Shown here: piece after piece, positions 35,539-46,162 of the stretch
How positions within the stretch are numbered: the stretch's first letter is position 1
Layout: each line of letters begins with the position of its first letter
Source of the DNA: Azonexus sp.
Lineage (GTDB): Bacteria > Pseudomonadota > Gammaproteobacteria > Burkholderiales > Rhodocyclaceae
Reading direction: 5' to 3'
NCBI GenBank assembly: GCA_030696345.1
Contig: JAUYSK010000024.1
Span: 62,001-126,000 of the forward strand
DNA: 64,000 nucleotides
Translations under genes and position numbers: made by a program
The notes under the pieces: model-generated
What the model was told of the DNA's origin: nothing
Seen by the model: the letters and a program-made list of their open reading frames with translations, nothing else
Databases searched by the model: none

Positions 35539-36600
35539 ATGAAAATCGCCAGCGCCAATTTGCAAATGGCCTCTTCGCACGCCAGTCAGCAGCGCCGTGA
35601 AGTCAGCGAATCGCTGAAAATGTGGGTGGGGCAACAACGCCCCAACTTCGCCGGCGAGGCCAGGAACAGTCGCCCGCCCATGGCCGACAATGTGACGCTC
35701 TCCGAGGCCGGGAAATCGGCCCAATCGGCTGAATCCATGAAGGACGCGCAGGATGCTGCGGTGGACGGCGATCCAAAGCTGTTTTTGATTCGCTCCATGC
35801 TGGCATTTTTTCTCGGTCATGATGTGCAGGTTTTTGATGCGAGAGAACTCGAAGCACAGACGTCAGCGGCAGGCACCGAGGCCATCCCGGCGAATCCGAA
35901 TTCACCACCAAGCCCGCCACGCCCGGCTGGCTTTGGCATCGAGTACGACCGCCATGAGTCCTACACCGAAACCGAACAAACCAGTTTCGCCGCCAGCGGC
36001 ATCGTTAAAACCGCCGATGGCCGCGAAATCAGCTTTTCGCTCGAACTGTCGATGTCCCGCTCCTACCACGAGGAAAGCAACGTCAGCCTGCGTCTTGGTG
36101 ATGCGGCACGCAAGACTGACCCGCTGGTTCTGAATTTCTCCGGCACGGCAGCGCAACTGAGCGATCAACGCTTCGCTTTTGATCTGAATTCCGACGGCAC
36201 ACAGGAGCAAATCAATTTCGTCGCCCCGGGTAGCGGCTTCCTGGTCTTCGACCGCAACGCCGACGGCAAGGTCAACAACGGCAGCGAACTTTTCGGCCCA
36301 AGCACGAACAATGGTTTCGCGGAACTGGCGATACTCGATGGCGACAAAAATGGCTGGATCGACGAAAACGACGCTGCTTTCGACAAACTTCAGGTGTGGA
36401 CCCGCGACAGCAGCGGCAAGGATCAACTTCAATCTCTGAAGGTATCCGGCGTCGGTGCAATCGCCCTGAGCAGCGTCAGTACGCCATTTGATCTCAAGAC
36501 AAATGCCAATGAATTACTGGGACAAATTCGTAGTTCCGGGATATTTTTGCAGGAAGATGGAGAGGCTGGCACAATTCAACAAATTGACCTGACCGCCTGA
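35539..36600 (+). CDS. Unknown protein with EF-hand-like calcium loops
   Basis: 353 residues, no signal peptide and no membrane helix. Three Asp/Asn-rich loops look like calcium-binding EF-hand loops: DLNSDGTQEQI (215-225), DRNADGKVNNGSE (238-250) and DGDKNGWIDENDA (267-279). The middle region is polar with a Pro-rich stretch (about 118-131). Similar proteins with this N-terminal style are found in aquatic proteobacteria, but I know of no assigned function. The start ATG has GGAGG at five bases. It is followed after 31 bases by the chemoreceptor gene, so the two may be co-expressed. Confidence 0.7.
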   Translation: MKIASANLQMASSHASQQRREVSESLKMWVGQQRPNFAGEARNSRPPMADNVTLSEAGKSAQSAESMKDAQDAAVDGDPKLFLIRSMLAFFLGHDVQVFDARELEAQTSAAGTEAIPANPNSPPSPPRPAGFGIEYDRHESYTETEQTSFAASGIVKTADGREISFSLELSMSRSYHEESNVSLRLGDAARKTDPLVLNFSGTAAQLSDQRFAFDLNSDGTQEQINFVAPGSGFLVFDRNADGKVNNGSELFGPSTNNGFAELAILDGDKNGWIDENDAAFDKLQVWTRDSSGKDQLQSLKVSGVGAIALSSVSTPFDLKTNANELLGQIRSSGIFLQEDGEAGTIQQIDLTA

Positions 36601-36631
36601 TACTATGGGCGGCAGTTACTAGGGAGTAGAG

Positions 36632-38251
36632 ATGCCGCGCTTTGCCGATTTAAAGATTTGGGTGCGACTAACCGCAGCTATTTGGTTGATTCTTGCCATC
36701 ATCTGGATTGGTGCTATCGTCTGGACGACTCAGGTCAACCGGGATACGGCAATCCGCCAGGCGCAGGATTTTTCCCAAAGCATCCACGAAATGACCATGG
36801 CCGGCCTGACCGGCATGATGCTCACCGGTACCGTTGGCCAGCGTGAGGTCTTTCTCGATCAAATCAAGCAGCTCTCGATCATCAAGGACCTGCATGTTGC
36901 CCGCAGCGAAGCGGTCGTCAAACTTTACGGCCCGGACACCAAGGCCAACCGCCAACTTACCCCGCTTGAACAGCAGGTAATGTCCAGCGGCCAGCCTTAT
37001 ATGAAAGTCGAGTCGAGCGAAGGTAGCTCCTTCCTGGAAGTCATCAACCCGACCAAGGCTTCAAAGAATTATCTTGGCAAGGATTGCCTCCTTTGCCATC
37101 AGGTTCCTGAAGGCACAGTGCTTGGCGTGGTCAGCATGAAGGTTTCCCTCGACTCAGTCGAAGCCGAAGTCTCCGCTTTCCGCCTGAAAATCGGCGGCGT
37201 CGCGATTGCGGCACTGGGCGCGCTGTTGGTCATCATCTATCTGCTGACCAATCATTTCGTGACGGTACCGCTTGAGCAACTGCGCAAGGGTCTGCGTGAC
37301 ATCGCCAGCGGTGAAGGCGATCTGACGCGCCGACTGCCGGTCAATGGCAACGATGAAGTTGGTCAGTCAGCACAGGTTTTCAACGAAATGATGGAAAACT
37401 TCAACCAACTGGTTCGTCAGGTGCGTGATTCAGCCAGCCAAGTATCTTCTCGCGTCGCCGCACTTTCCGATAGTGCCGATCGCGTCTCGCAAAGTTCGCA
37501 TCTGCAAAACCAGAAATCCGTTGAAGCCGCTGGTGCCGTTGAAGAATTGGTCGCCAGCATTTCGTCAATTGCAAAGAGCGCCGCACACGTCCAGCACCAG
37601 TCGCAGGAAAGCCTGGCACGCGCCAACGAAGGTAGTCGCAACCTGAACGTACTGTTGGGCGAAATGGATGTCGTCGAAAGTGCTGTCAAGGCGATGGCCG
37701 CTTCGGTCAACGACTTCGTGCGCAATACCGAATCAATTACCCAGATGACCCGCGAGGTCAAGGATATTGCCGAGCAGACCAATCTGCTGGCCCTTAACGC
37801 CGCCATTGAAGCAGCGCGAGCCGGCGAGCAGGGCCGTGGCTTTGCCGTGGTCGCCGATGAGGTTCGCAAACTGGCCGAGAAGTCCTCCCGTTCGGCCAGC
37901 GAGATCGATGCCATCACCGCCAACCTGAGCGCCCAGTCGGTCGCCGTTCGACGCAGCATCGATGAAGGTCTTGAGCACCTCGCGAGCAGCCAGGCAGCCG
38001 TAGCAACGGTTTCGAGTGTATTGCAGGCAACCAACGGCTCGGTCAGCGAAGTGGACCATGGACTTGACAGCATCGCCTCGGCAACAGATCAGCAGCGCCG
38101 GGTTTCCGGCAATGTCGAATCGAGCATTGAAGCCATCGCCGGCATGGCCCGCGACAACACCGGCACCGTCGAACAGACCGCTGGCGCAGCCCATGACCTC
38201 AAGCGACTGGCCGAAGGCCTTGCCGCCATGGTGGGACGCTTCAAGGTTTGA
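36632..38251 (+). CDS. Methyl-accepting chemotaxis protein with a periplasmic c-type heme motif
   Basis: 539 residues. Membrane helices at about 12-33 and 186-207 flank a periplasmic domain of about 150 residues. Near its end is CLLCH (Cys152 to His156), a canonical covalent heme c attachment motif, in the sequence [21 protein letters not shown] spans about 208-262. The cytoplasmic signalling hairpin is intact ([20 protein letters not shown] and [20 protein letters not shown], 378-417). There is no C-terminal CheR/CheB pentapeptide. Heme-binding chemoreceptors are known in Desulfovibrio (DcrA) and Geobacter, where they report redox or oxygen. No other chemotaxis genes are in the window. Confidence 0.93.
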   Translation: MPRFADLKIWVRLTAAIWLILAIIWIGAIVWTTQVNRDTAIRQAQDFSQSIHEMTMAGLTGMMLTGTVGQREVFLDQIKQLSIIKDLHVARSEAVVKLYGPDTKANRQLTPLEQQVMSSGQPYMKVESSEGSSFLEVINPTKASKNYLGKDCLLCHQVPEGTVLGVVSMKVSLDSVEAEVSAFRLKIGGVAIAALGALLVIIYLLTNHFVTVPLEQLRKGLRDIASGEGDLTRRLPVNGNDEVGQSAQVFNEMMENFNQLVRQVRDSASQVSSRVAALSDSADRVSQSSHLQNQKSVEAAGAVEELVASISSIAKSAAHVQHQSQESLARANEGSRNLNVLLGEMDVVESAVKAMAASVNDFVRNTESITQMTREVKDIAEQTNLLALNAAIEAARAGEQGRGFAVVADEVRKLAEKSSRSASEIDAITANLSAQSVAVRRSIDEGLEHLASSQAAVATVSSVLQATNGSVSEVDHGLDSIASATDQQRRVSGNVESSIEAIAGMARDNTGTVEQTAGAAHDLKRLAEGLAAMVGRFKV

Positions 38252-38271
38252 TTTGCTGAACGAGTGAACAA

Positions 38272-38298
38272 AAAACCGCCTCTAGACGAGGCGGTTTT
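38272..38298. terminator. Bidirectional intrinsic terminator
   Basis: AAAACCGCCTC and GAGGCGGTTTT form an 11-base perfect stem with a five-base loop between the convergent chemoreceptor and kinase genes. A-runs and T-runs on the two sides let it act in both directions. Its right edge touches the kinase stop codon. Confidence 0.88.
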
Positions 38299-39665
38299 CA
38301 CATGGGCGCCAGTTCCAGGTCGAGGCCTCCTGGCCTCGAAGTCTTCAGGCCACTCAACGAGCCGGTACCGACCTGCACAGCGGGCTGCCCCTGTGCCGCA
38401 GCAATCTTGTTAACTTCGCGCATTCGCCGAATCATTCTCGCCAGCAGCACATTGCGCATGCGTTCAAGCAGTTCTTCCGACGACAGCGACAACGCGGAAG
38501 CATTGATCTCAAGGAACAACGTCGGCTCCAGCGTTACGACAGTAGCAAAGCGCTGATCATTGGCCGGATGCATGAAAGCCACTTCGCCAATCGGCTCACT
38601 CGGCCCGAGACGACACAGCGCCTTGCCTTCGATGGAAACCTCGACACAGCCGGAGATGATGATGCCAAACATCTTGTTGCGCTCACCTTCGCAGATGATT
38701 GCAACATTCGGTGAAACCTGGCGCCAGACGGAGACCCGCAACACTTCCCAAAGCTCGATGTTTTCAAATTCGGTAAAGAAATCAAGCTTGCGCAGCATTT
38801 CAAAATGCCGGGTGTCCTGCGCCGTTTCGTCTTCCTCGAGAATCTGATAACGAACCGCCGAGAGATCCTTGGCGAATTCGGCGCCGTTCCGGTAGCGGCT
38901 GTACAAGTCCTTTTCCAACGCCCGACGCAAAATGGCGTTCAGGCCTTCCGGCAGATTCGGATTAAGCGCCGTGACTGCCGGTGCATCGGTATTGATGATG
39001 CGATAAACCAGGGTTGCCTGATTGGCGGCGCGGAAAGGCAGGCGGCCGGTCAGTAACTGGAACAAAACGACGCCGAGCGAATAGAGGTCGGTTTTCTGAT
39101 TGAGCGGATAGCCCTTGATCTGCTCCGGCGACATGTAGGCCGGCGAGCCAACACCCATGATGAAGGTCGAATCGCGATCCAGATCCTTGTTCATGTTCAG
39201 GGCTAGCCCAAAATCGGCGATTTTCGCCTCGTCATTGGCTGCGACCATGATGTTGGCCGGCTTGATGTCGCGGTGAATGATGCCCTGACGATAGGCGCTA
39301 TCCAGCGCCATGCAGCATTTGAAGATGATGCCGATTACCCGATGCATAGGCAGCAGCTTGTCGATCCGGCAATGCTGTTCGAGGCTGAAGCCATCGACAT
39401 ATTCCATCGCTAAATAGGCAAATTTCTCTTCGACCACGGCGTCAAAGACACGCACGATGTTGGGGTGGTCCAATCGCCGCGAAACCATGCCCTCGTTCTT
39501 GAACAGCTTGCGCATGCGACGGGACATCGCGGCGCAATCCTGTCCGAAGCTGATCACCTTGACGGCGACCTGACGGTCGAAATCCGGGTCATCACAGAGG
39601 TATACCGTAGCAGTCGCGCCCTTTCCCAGCTCGCGAACCACCTTGTATTTGCCGATCGTTTCCAT
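38298..39665 (-). CDS. Eukaryotic-like Ser/Thr protein kinase fused to a cyclic-nucleotide-binding domain
   Basis: 455 residues, cytosolic (no membrane segment). Kinase domain (about 7-275): glycine loop GKGATATVY, Lys36, Glu58, catalytic HRDIKPAN (131-138), DFG (151-153) and the SPAYMSPEQ activation segment; all key residues are present. A cNMP-binding fold follows (about 295-395), with the phosphate-binding cassette PIGEVAFMHPANDQRFATVV, including Glu361 and Arg372 that contact the cyclic nucleotide in CRP/PKA. The short tail is low in complexity. This order is reversed compared with eukaryotic PKG. It is divergent from grpE (150-base gap). The substrate and ligand (cAMP, cGMP or other) are unknown. 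Confidence 0.92.
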   Translation of the reverse strand: METIGKYKVVRELGKGATATVYLCDDPDFDRQVAVKVISFGQDCAAMSRRMRKLFKNEGMVSRRLDHPNIVRVFDAVVEEKFAYLAMEYVDGFSLEQHCRIDKLLPMHRVIGIIFKCCMALDSAYRQGIIHRDIKPANIMVAANDEAKIADFGLALNMNKDLDRDSTFIMGVGSPAYMSPEQIKGYPLNQKTDLYSLGVVLFQLLTGRLPFRAANQATLVYRIINTDAPAVTALNPNLPEGLNAILRRALEKDLYSRYRNGAEFAKDLSAVRYQILEEDETAQDTRHFEMLRKLDFFTEFENIELWEVLRVSVWRQVSPNVAIICEGERNKMFGIIISGCVEVSIEGKALCRLGPSEPIGEVAFMHPANDQRFATVVTLEPTLFLEINASALSLSSEELLERMRNVLLARMIRRMREVNKIAAAQGQPAVQVGTGSLSGLKTSRPGGLDLELAPM

Positions 39666-39759
39666 TCAGGCTGCAGAGGAAGAAGTCATGGAATTATCGT
39701 AGCACGCAGGCGACGACTCGGCAGCAGTTTTGCCGATTCGAGAATATTTATACAAAGCT

Positions 39760-39787
39760 CTTGAAAGCGCAATCAATGCCCCAAGAT
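39760..39787 (+). promoter_or_regulatory. Sigma-32 heat-shock promoter for grpE-dnaK
   Basis: CTTGAAA (39760-39766), 12 bases, then CCCCAAGAT (39779-39787) closely fits the sigma-32 consensus of CTTGAAA and CCCCAT-T. It starts 56 bases before the grpE ATG in the 150-base divergent gap. No CIRCE element is present, so this operon appears to be under sigma-32 and not HrcA. Confidence 0.8.
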
Positions 39788-39815
39788 ATAGCTGCAGATT
39801 TTTCGGAGAAACTGC

Positions 39816-40373
39816 ATGTCGAATCAAGAAATCCCCCAGGAAACCCTTTTGGGCAATGAAGCCATTTCCGACCCCGTGGTGGAACCCGGCGTTGGTGAAC
39901 ATACGGATACTTTGCCGAGCATCGAGGAGCAATTCCGCGCCCTCGAACTGAAGGCTGCCGAACACCACGATGCATGGCTGCGCGCCAAGGCCGAGGGCGA
40001 AAACATTCGCCGCCGTGCTCAGGAAGACATTTCCAAGGCGCACAAGTTCGCCGTCGAGCGCTTTGCCGGCGAACTGCTGGCCGTCAAGGACAGCCTGGAA
40101 GCCGCCCTGGCCGTGCCGGAACAGACCGTCGACAGCTTCAAGGCCGGCGTTGAACTGACCCTGAAACAACTGGTTGCCGCCTTCGAGAAGAACGCCCTGG
40201 TCGAAGTCAATCCGGCCGGCGAGAAGTTCGATCCGCACAAACACCAGGCAATCGGCATGATCGACTCGGAACAGGAAGCCAATACGGTCGTCACCGTACT
40301 GCAAAAAGGCTATCTGATCGCCGAGCGCACCTTGCGCCCCGCACTGGTCATGGTCGCCAAGCCGAAGTCTTGA
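39816..40373 (+). CDS. grpE: Nucleotide exchange factor GrpE
   Basis: Co-chaperone that releases ADP from DnaK. 185 residues. A polar N-terminal tail precedes the long dimerisation helix (about 40-90). The C-terminal beta-domain has [19 protein letters not shown] and [20 protein letters not shown], typical of the family. The ATG has GGAG seven bases upstream. First gene of the grpE-dnaK-unknown-dnaJ unit. Confidence 0.96.
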   Translation: MSNQEIPQETLLGNEAISDPVVEPGVGEHTDTLPSIEEQFRALELKAAEHHDAWLRAKAEGENIRRRAQEDISKAHKFAVERFAGELLAVKDSLEAALAVPEQTVDSFKAGVELTLKQLVAAFEKNALVEVNPAGEKFDPHKHQAIGMIDSEQEANTVVTVLQKGYLIAERTLRPALVMVAKPKS

Positions 40374-40439
40374 AATTCGGGGCAATGCCCCCAACTCCAG
40401 AACATCACAATTCATTCGCATTCAATAAAGGAATAAATC

Positions 40440-42386
<1,947 letters not shown>

Positions 42387-42418
42387 GCCACAAGCAACCC
42401 CTTTCGCCCGGCAACGAA

Positions 42419-42442
42419 ACGGGGGTGGTTCGCCATCCCCGT
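42419..42442 (+). terminator. UUCG-capped hairpin after dnaK
   Basis: ACGGGGGTGG and CCATCCCCGT form a ten-base stem (one G-T pair) closed by the extra-stable loop TTCG. It is followed by TGCCCGTTAACC without a U-run, so it probably protects the dnaK 3' end or lowers downstream expression, rather than being a full terminator. Confidence 0.55.
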
Positions 42443-42470
42443 TGCCCGTTAACCTGACCCTGAAAACCGC

Positions 42471-43616
42471 ATGCGCACCACGCTTCCCCTTTTGCTGGCA
42501 CTAACCCTCGCCCCGGCCGGACACGCTCTGGCCGGCAAGGGCAGTTCCGACGCGACCGGGTTTACCGACGACATCGATGGTCGTTGCCAGGTTTGGGCAC
42601 CTTCGATGCTCGGCCAGCGCGACTATGCGCTACGCTATCGCGGCGGCTGCAAGAATGGCCGCGCCGAAGGCAAGGGCAAGGCCGAATGGCTCTACCGCTA
42701 CGCCGAAATGAAGGTCAAGGCGACGTGGGAAGGCGATTTCCACAACGGCGTTTTCCTTGACGGACAAAAGGTCAAGGGCGCCGTCGAGCCGGTATCCGGC
42801 GACAAGTACGTCGTCGACATGGGCTCGGTCAGCGGCGCTGACGTGCTGTTCATCAGCCGCAGCCCGCAGGATGGCCCGATGGAACTGTGCAAGGTCGATC
42901 AAATGGCGCTGGTGCTTGGCCCCAAGGTCGTGGCGGCCGATGACGAACAGGTCAGGCGCGTCATGAACGATGGCGCCAGGCTCTACCGCAACGCCTGCCC
43001 GAATGGCCACAATCTGCGCGTCGGCATCTTTACCGAGCCGCTCAAGCCACGTCCGAACGGCATGCTGCCCAACCCGATGGCCAGCGCCCGCGTCGACGAT
43101 GAAACCGGCAATCTGTCCGGCTATTCGAACGACGCAGCCGCCAAAGCCAAGCAGGAACAGCAGCGTGCCGAATACGCCCAGAAGCAGGAAGAAGCGCGCA
43201 AGCAGTTCAATGAGTTCAGCCGCAAACAGGGCATCGCTGCCTGGGTAACCACCCAGCAGATCGAAGAAAACCCCTTCCGCTGGGAAGGCAAGACGGTCGG
43301 CCTGGTAGTTCGTCTCGACCGCATGCTGACCCGCGACACCGCGCTGGTGCGCAGCGGCCTGCGTGATTGGGGCCCGCAACTGCAAATCAAAGACATCACG
43401 CCTGACTTCCCGGAAAGCCGGCGCAGCGTGCTGATCGCCGCCAAGGTCGGCAAGCGCGAGCGACTGGCTGACAGCAACGAAAATTCTACCGCCACCTACA
43501 CCACCCTGAACCATCTCGACAGCCGTGTCTGCGAGCGTGACGGGTGTGGCGACTGGTTCTCCTGGGCGCGCGGCGACCGGGAACTGGTCTGGGGCGAGCC
43601 CTTTACCGCCCGCTAA
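42471..43616 (+). CDS. Secreted unknown protein with MORN-like repeats, between dnaK and dnaJ
   Basis: 381 residues. A Sec signal peptide is clear (1-21, cut after GHALA). Two MORN-like units follow: residues 53-73 ([18 protein letters not shown]) and 84-102 ([17 protein letters not shown]). A charged Gln/Glu/Lys segment (about 222-255) looks helical, then comes a C-terminal domain of about 120 residues with [16 protein letters not shown] that I cannot assign. Four cysteines lie in the mature part. It is in the same direction as dnaK and dnaJ, 84 and 29 bases away, so it should be heat-induced with them. The function is unknown. Confidence 0.75.
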   Translation: MRTTLPLLLALTLAPAGHALAGKGSSDATGFTDDIDGRCQVWAPSMLGQRDYALRYRGGCKNGRAEGKGKAEWLYRYAEMKVKATWEGDFHNGVFLDGQKVKGAVEPVSGDKYVVDMGSVSGADVLFISRSPQDGPMELCKVDQMALVLGPKVVAADDEQVRRVMNDGARLYRNACPNGHNLRVGIFTEPLKPRPNGMLPNPMASARVDDETGNLSGYSNDAAAKAKQEQQRAEYAQKQEEARKQFNEFSRKQGIAAWVTTQQIEENPFRWEGKTVGLVVRLDRMLTRDTALVRSGLRDWGPQLQIKDITPDFPESRRSVLIAAKVGKRERLADSNENSTATYTTLNHLDSRVCERDGCGDWFSWARGDRELVWGEPFTAR

Positions 43617-43645
43617 ACGATGCGCGACATTCAAAGAAAGCAATC

Positions 43646-44776
43646 ATGAGTAAACGCGATTTTTACGAAATTCTCGGCGTCAACCGGGATGCCTCCGACG
43701 ACGAAATCAAGAAGGCCTACCGCAAGCTGGCCATGAAGCACCACCCTGACCGCAATCCGGACAACCCGGCGGCCGAGGAAAAATTCAAGGAAGGCAAGGA
43801 AGCCTACGAGGTCCTTTCCGACGCCCAGAAGCGTTCAACCTACGACCAGTTCGGCCACGCCGGCATCGACCAGCAGGCAGGCATGGGTGGCGGTGGCGGC
43901 GGTGGATTTGCCGATGCCTTCGGTGGCATTTTCGACGAAATCTTCGGGGGTCGTGGCGGCGGCGGAGGTGGCGGTGGCCGCTCCAACATCTATCGCGGCG
44001 CCGACCTGCGCTACAACCTTGAAATTACGCTGGAGCAAGCAGCCCACGGTACGGAAACCAAGATTCGCATTCCGACCATGGAAGTCTGCGAGCCCTGCCA
44101 TGGCACCGGTGCCAAGGCCGGGACGCAGCCAAAGACCTGTCCGACCTGTAATGGTTCGGGCCAGGTTCGCCTGCAACAAGGCTTCTTCTCGATTCAGCAG
44201 ACCTGCCACAAGTGCCACGGGACCGGCCGCTTCATCGCCGATCCCTGCAAGAGTTGCGCTGGTGCCGGCCGTATCAAGCAGCACAAGACACTGGCGGTCA
44301 AGATTCCGGCCGGGGTGGATGAAGGCGATCGCATCAGGCTGGCTGGCGAAGGCGAACATGGCGTAAACGGAGGCCCGCCGGGTGACCTTTATGTCCAGAT
44401 TCACCTCAAGCAGCATACGGTCTTCACGCGTGACCACAACGACCTGCATTGCGAGATGCCGATTTCCTTCACCACGGCAGCACTCGGTGGCGAAATCGAA
44501 ATTCCGACGCTGGATGGCGCTGCCGGCATCAAGATTCCGGCCGAAACCCAGTCCGGTCGGGTTTTCCGGTTGCGTGGCAAAGGCATCAAGGGCGTTCGCA
44601 GCCACACGCACGGCGACCTGATGTGCCATGTCGTGGTCGAAACTCCGATCAACCTGACCGATCGCCAGAAGGAACTGTTGCGGGAACTGGAAGAATCCAG
44701 CCGTGACAGCGGCTCCAAGCACAATCCGCGCGCCAAATCCTGGATGGATAAGGTCAAGGAGTTTTTTGGCGACTGA
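43646..44776 (+). CDS. dnaJ: Chaperone protein DnaJ (Hsp40)
   Basis: 376 residues from [20 protein letters not shown]; a longer frame overlaps the preceding gene and is rejected. The J domain has the HPD triad ([11 protein letters not shown]), then a Gly-rich linker with long glycine runs, then four zinc motifs [24 protein letters not shown] and CKSCAGAG, then the client-binding barrels. It stimulates DnaK ATPase. It is the last gene of the heat-shock unit and ends at a strong terminator. Confidence 0.98.
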   Translation: MSKRDFYEILGVNRDASDDEIKKAYRKLAMKHHPDRNPDNPAAEEKFKEGKEAYEVLSDAQKRSTYDQFGHAGIDQQAGMGGGGGGGFADAFGGIFDEIFGGRGGGGGGGGRSNIYRGADLRYNLEITLEQAAHGTETKIRIPTMEVCEPCHGTGAKAGTQPKTCPTCNGSGQVRLQQGFFSIQQTCHKCHGTGRFIADPCKSCAGAGRIKQHKTLAVKIPAGVDEGDRIRLAGEGEHGVNGGPPGDLYVQIHLKQHTVFTRDHNDLHCEMPISFTTAALGGEIEIPTLDGAAGIKIPAETQSGRVFRLRGKGIKGVRSHTHGDLMCHVVVETPINLTDRQKELLRELEESSRDSGSKHNPRAKSWMDKVKEFFGD

Positions 44777-44800
44777 GCCCAGATTCGTTCAGCGCATACA

Positions 44801-44834
44801 AACAGCCCGGGCCAACCCGGGCTGTTTCATTTTT
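44801..44834 (+). terminator. Intrinsic terminator after dnaJ
   Basis: AACAGCCCGGG and CCCGGGCTGTT form an 11-base perfect stem with loop CCAA, followed by TCATTTTT. It lies 25 bases after the dnaJ stop. A copy of the dispersed word begins 14 bases further on, and its A-tract on the minus strand is the same T-run. Confidence 0.9.
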
Positions 44835-44847
44835 GTCTCTGCAAGCC

Positions 44848-44860
44848 GTCGACCGCAGCA
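44848..44860 (-). repeat. Dispersed uptake-signal-like word, copy 4
   Basis: Exact TGCTGCGGTCGAC on the minus strand, intergenic, between the dnaJ terminator and the next gene. On its own strand GGCTTGCAGAGAC follows and then five A (44830-44834); the first A-tract position is missing and the second is present. Confidence 0.78.
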
Positions 44861-44952
44861 ATGCGCCTATGACCAAAGACTGAAGCGTTCCTGTTCCCCC
44901 GCGATGCAAACGGCTGTTAGAATCGGCAAATAAATGACCGGGGAGACTGACA

Positions 44953-46098
44953 ATGCAAGTCCTGAAGCAGCTGGCCGCAGTTAGCGCGATTGTTTTTTCA
45001 GCCTTGGGTTGGGCCGCGGAACCCGGCGTATCCGACACCAGCATCACCATCGGCATGTCGGCGCCCCTCTCGGGTCCGAACGGCGCCTATGGTCTGGACA
45101 TGCGACAGACCATCCAGAGCTATTTCGACCAGATCAACAAGGCAGGTGGCATCAACGGCCGCAAGCTGGATCTGGTTGCAATGGATGATGGCTACGAAAC
45201 CGAGCGCACGGTGGCCAATACCAGGACCCTGATCAAGGAAAAAAATGCCTTCGCGCTGCTCGCCTATTACGGCTCCAGCCCGACGACTGAAACCATGAAT
45301 ACCGTCTTCGGTCCGGCCAAGGTGCCGCTGGTCGGGACCATTTCCGGCGCCGGCACCTTGCGCGAGCCGATCAGTACCAACCCGAATTCCCGCTACATGT
45401 TCAATGTTCGCGCCAGCTATGCCGACGAAACGGAAGCCATCGTCAATCAGCTGGTTTCGCTCGGCCTGAAGAGCATAGCCGTGTTTTACCAGAACGACGG
45501 CTTCGGCAAATCCGGCCTGGAAGGCGTAACGGCCGCACTGAAAAAGCACAATCTGGCACCCTCGGCCGTCGGCACCGTCGAGCGCAATTCGGTGGAAATC
45601 ACCAAGGCTCTGGAGCCGATTGCCAAGGTCAATCCGCAGGCAGTGATCATGGTTACCCTGTACAAGCCGACCGCTGCCTTCGTCAAGGCGATGAAAAAAT
45701 CCGGACAGAATCCGATGTTCATGACTTTGTCACCGGTCGGAACCGAGCAACTGGTTCAGGAACTTGGTCCGGAATCCCGCGGCATCGGCATTTCCCAGGT
45801 CGTGCCCTACCCCTGGAATGATGCCGCGCCGGCTGTCCGCGAATACCAGAAGCTGGTCGCCAAACCCGCCACTTATTCGTACTACGGCATGGAAGGCTAT
45901 TTGATGGCACGGACGCTGGTTGAAGGCCTGAAGCGCGCCGGCAAGGATCTCACTCGCGAAAAGCTGGTCACTGCCCTGGAAAGCATGAGCAGCGTCGATT
46001 TCGGCGGCTACCGCCTGAATTACTCGGCAACTGGCCGACTCGGTTCACGTTTCGTTGAACTGACCGTCATTGGCCCGGGCGGTAAGGTTCTGAAGTAG
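44953..46098 (+). CDS. ABC-transporter periplasmic binding protein, LivK-like
   Basis: 381 residues with a Sec signal peptide (about 1-22, ending GWAAEPG). The type I periplasmic-binding fold (Peripla_BP_6) starts ITIGMSAPLSGPNGAYGLDM and includes the hinge region FGPAKVPLVGTISGAGTLRE. Such proteins bind branched-chain amino acids, amides or aromatic acids; the ligand cannot be read from sequence. No permease or ATPase genes are adjacent, so it is an orphan receptor that could serve a distant transporter or a signalling protein. GGGAG lies seven bases before the ATG. Confidence 0.88.
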   Translation: MQVLKQLAAVSAIVFSALGWAAEPGVSDTSITIGMSAPLSGPNGAYGLDMRQTIQSYFDQINKAGGINGRKLDLVAMDDGYETERTVANTRTLIKEKNAFALLAYYGSSPTTETMNTVFGPAKVPLVGTISGAGTLREPISTNPNSRYMFNVRASYADETEAIVNQLVSLGLKSIAVFYQNDGFGKSGLEGVTAALKKHNLAPSAVGTVERNSVEITKALEPIAKVNPQAVIMVTLYKPTAAFVKAMKKSGQNPMFMTLSPVGTEQLVQELGPESRGIGISQVVPYPWNDAAPAVREYQKLVAKPATYSYYGMEGYLMARTLVEGLKRAGKDLTREKLVTALESMSSVDFGGYRLNYSATGRLGSRFVELTVIGPGGKVLK

Positions 46099-46101
46099 GA
46101 C

Positions 46102-46114
46102 TGCTGCGGTCGAC
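46102..46114 (+). repeat. Dispersed uptake-signal-like word, copy 5
   Basis: Exact TGCTGCGGTCGAC starting three bases after the stop of the LivK-like gene, then CAGC and five A that are at the same time the left arm of the terminator at 46119. The signal and terminator are thus physically merged. Confidence 0.83.
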
Positions 46115-46118
46115 CAGC

Positions 46119-46147
46119 AAAAACGGCCCTTTTTCAGGGCCGTTTTT
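46119..46147. terminator. Bidirectional intrinsic terminator
   Basis: AAAAACGGCCCT and AGGGCCGTTTTT form a 12-base perfect stem with loop TTTTC between the convergent LivK-like gene and cysS. It can end transcription in both directions. Confidence 0.9.
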
Positions 46148-46162
46148 CATTGACTGCAGCCA

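Noticed and set aside
35754..35766. TGCTGCGGTGGAC inside the calcium-loop gene as a repeat copy
   Set aside because: It has one mismatch, and its codons GCT GCG GTG GAC (Ala-Ala-Val-Asp) are plausible by protein coding alone; the 3' tracts are poor. Not counted.
39666..39815. CIRCE operator upstream of grpE-dnaK
   Set aside because: No TTAGCACTC/GAGTGCTAA pair is found; a sigma-32 promoter is present instead.
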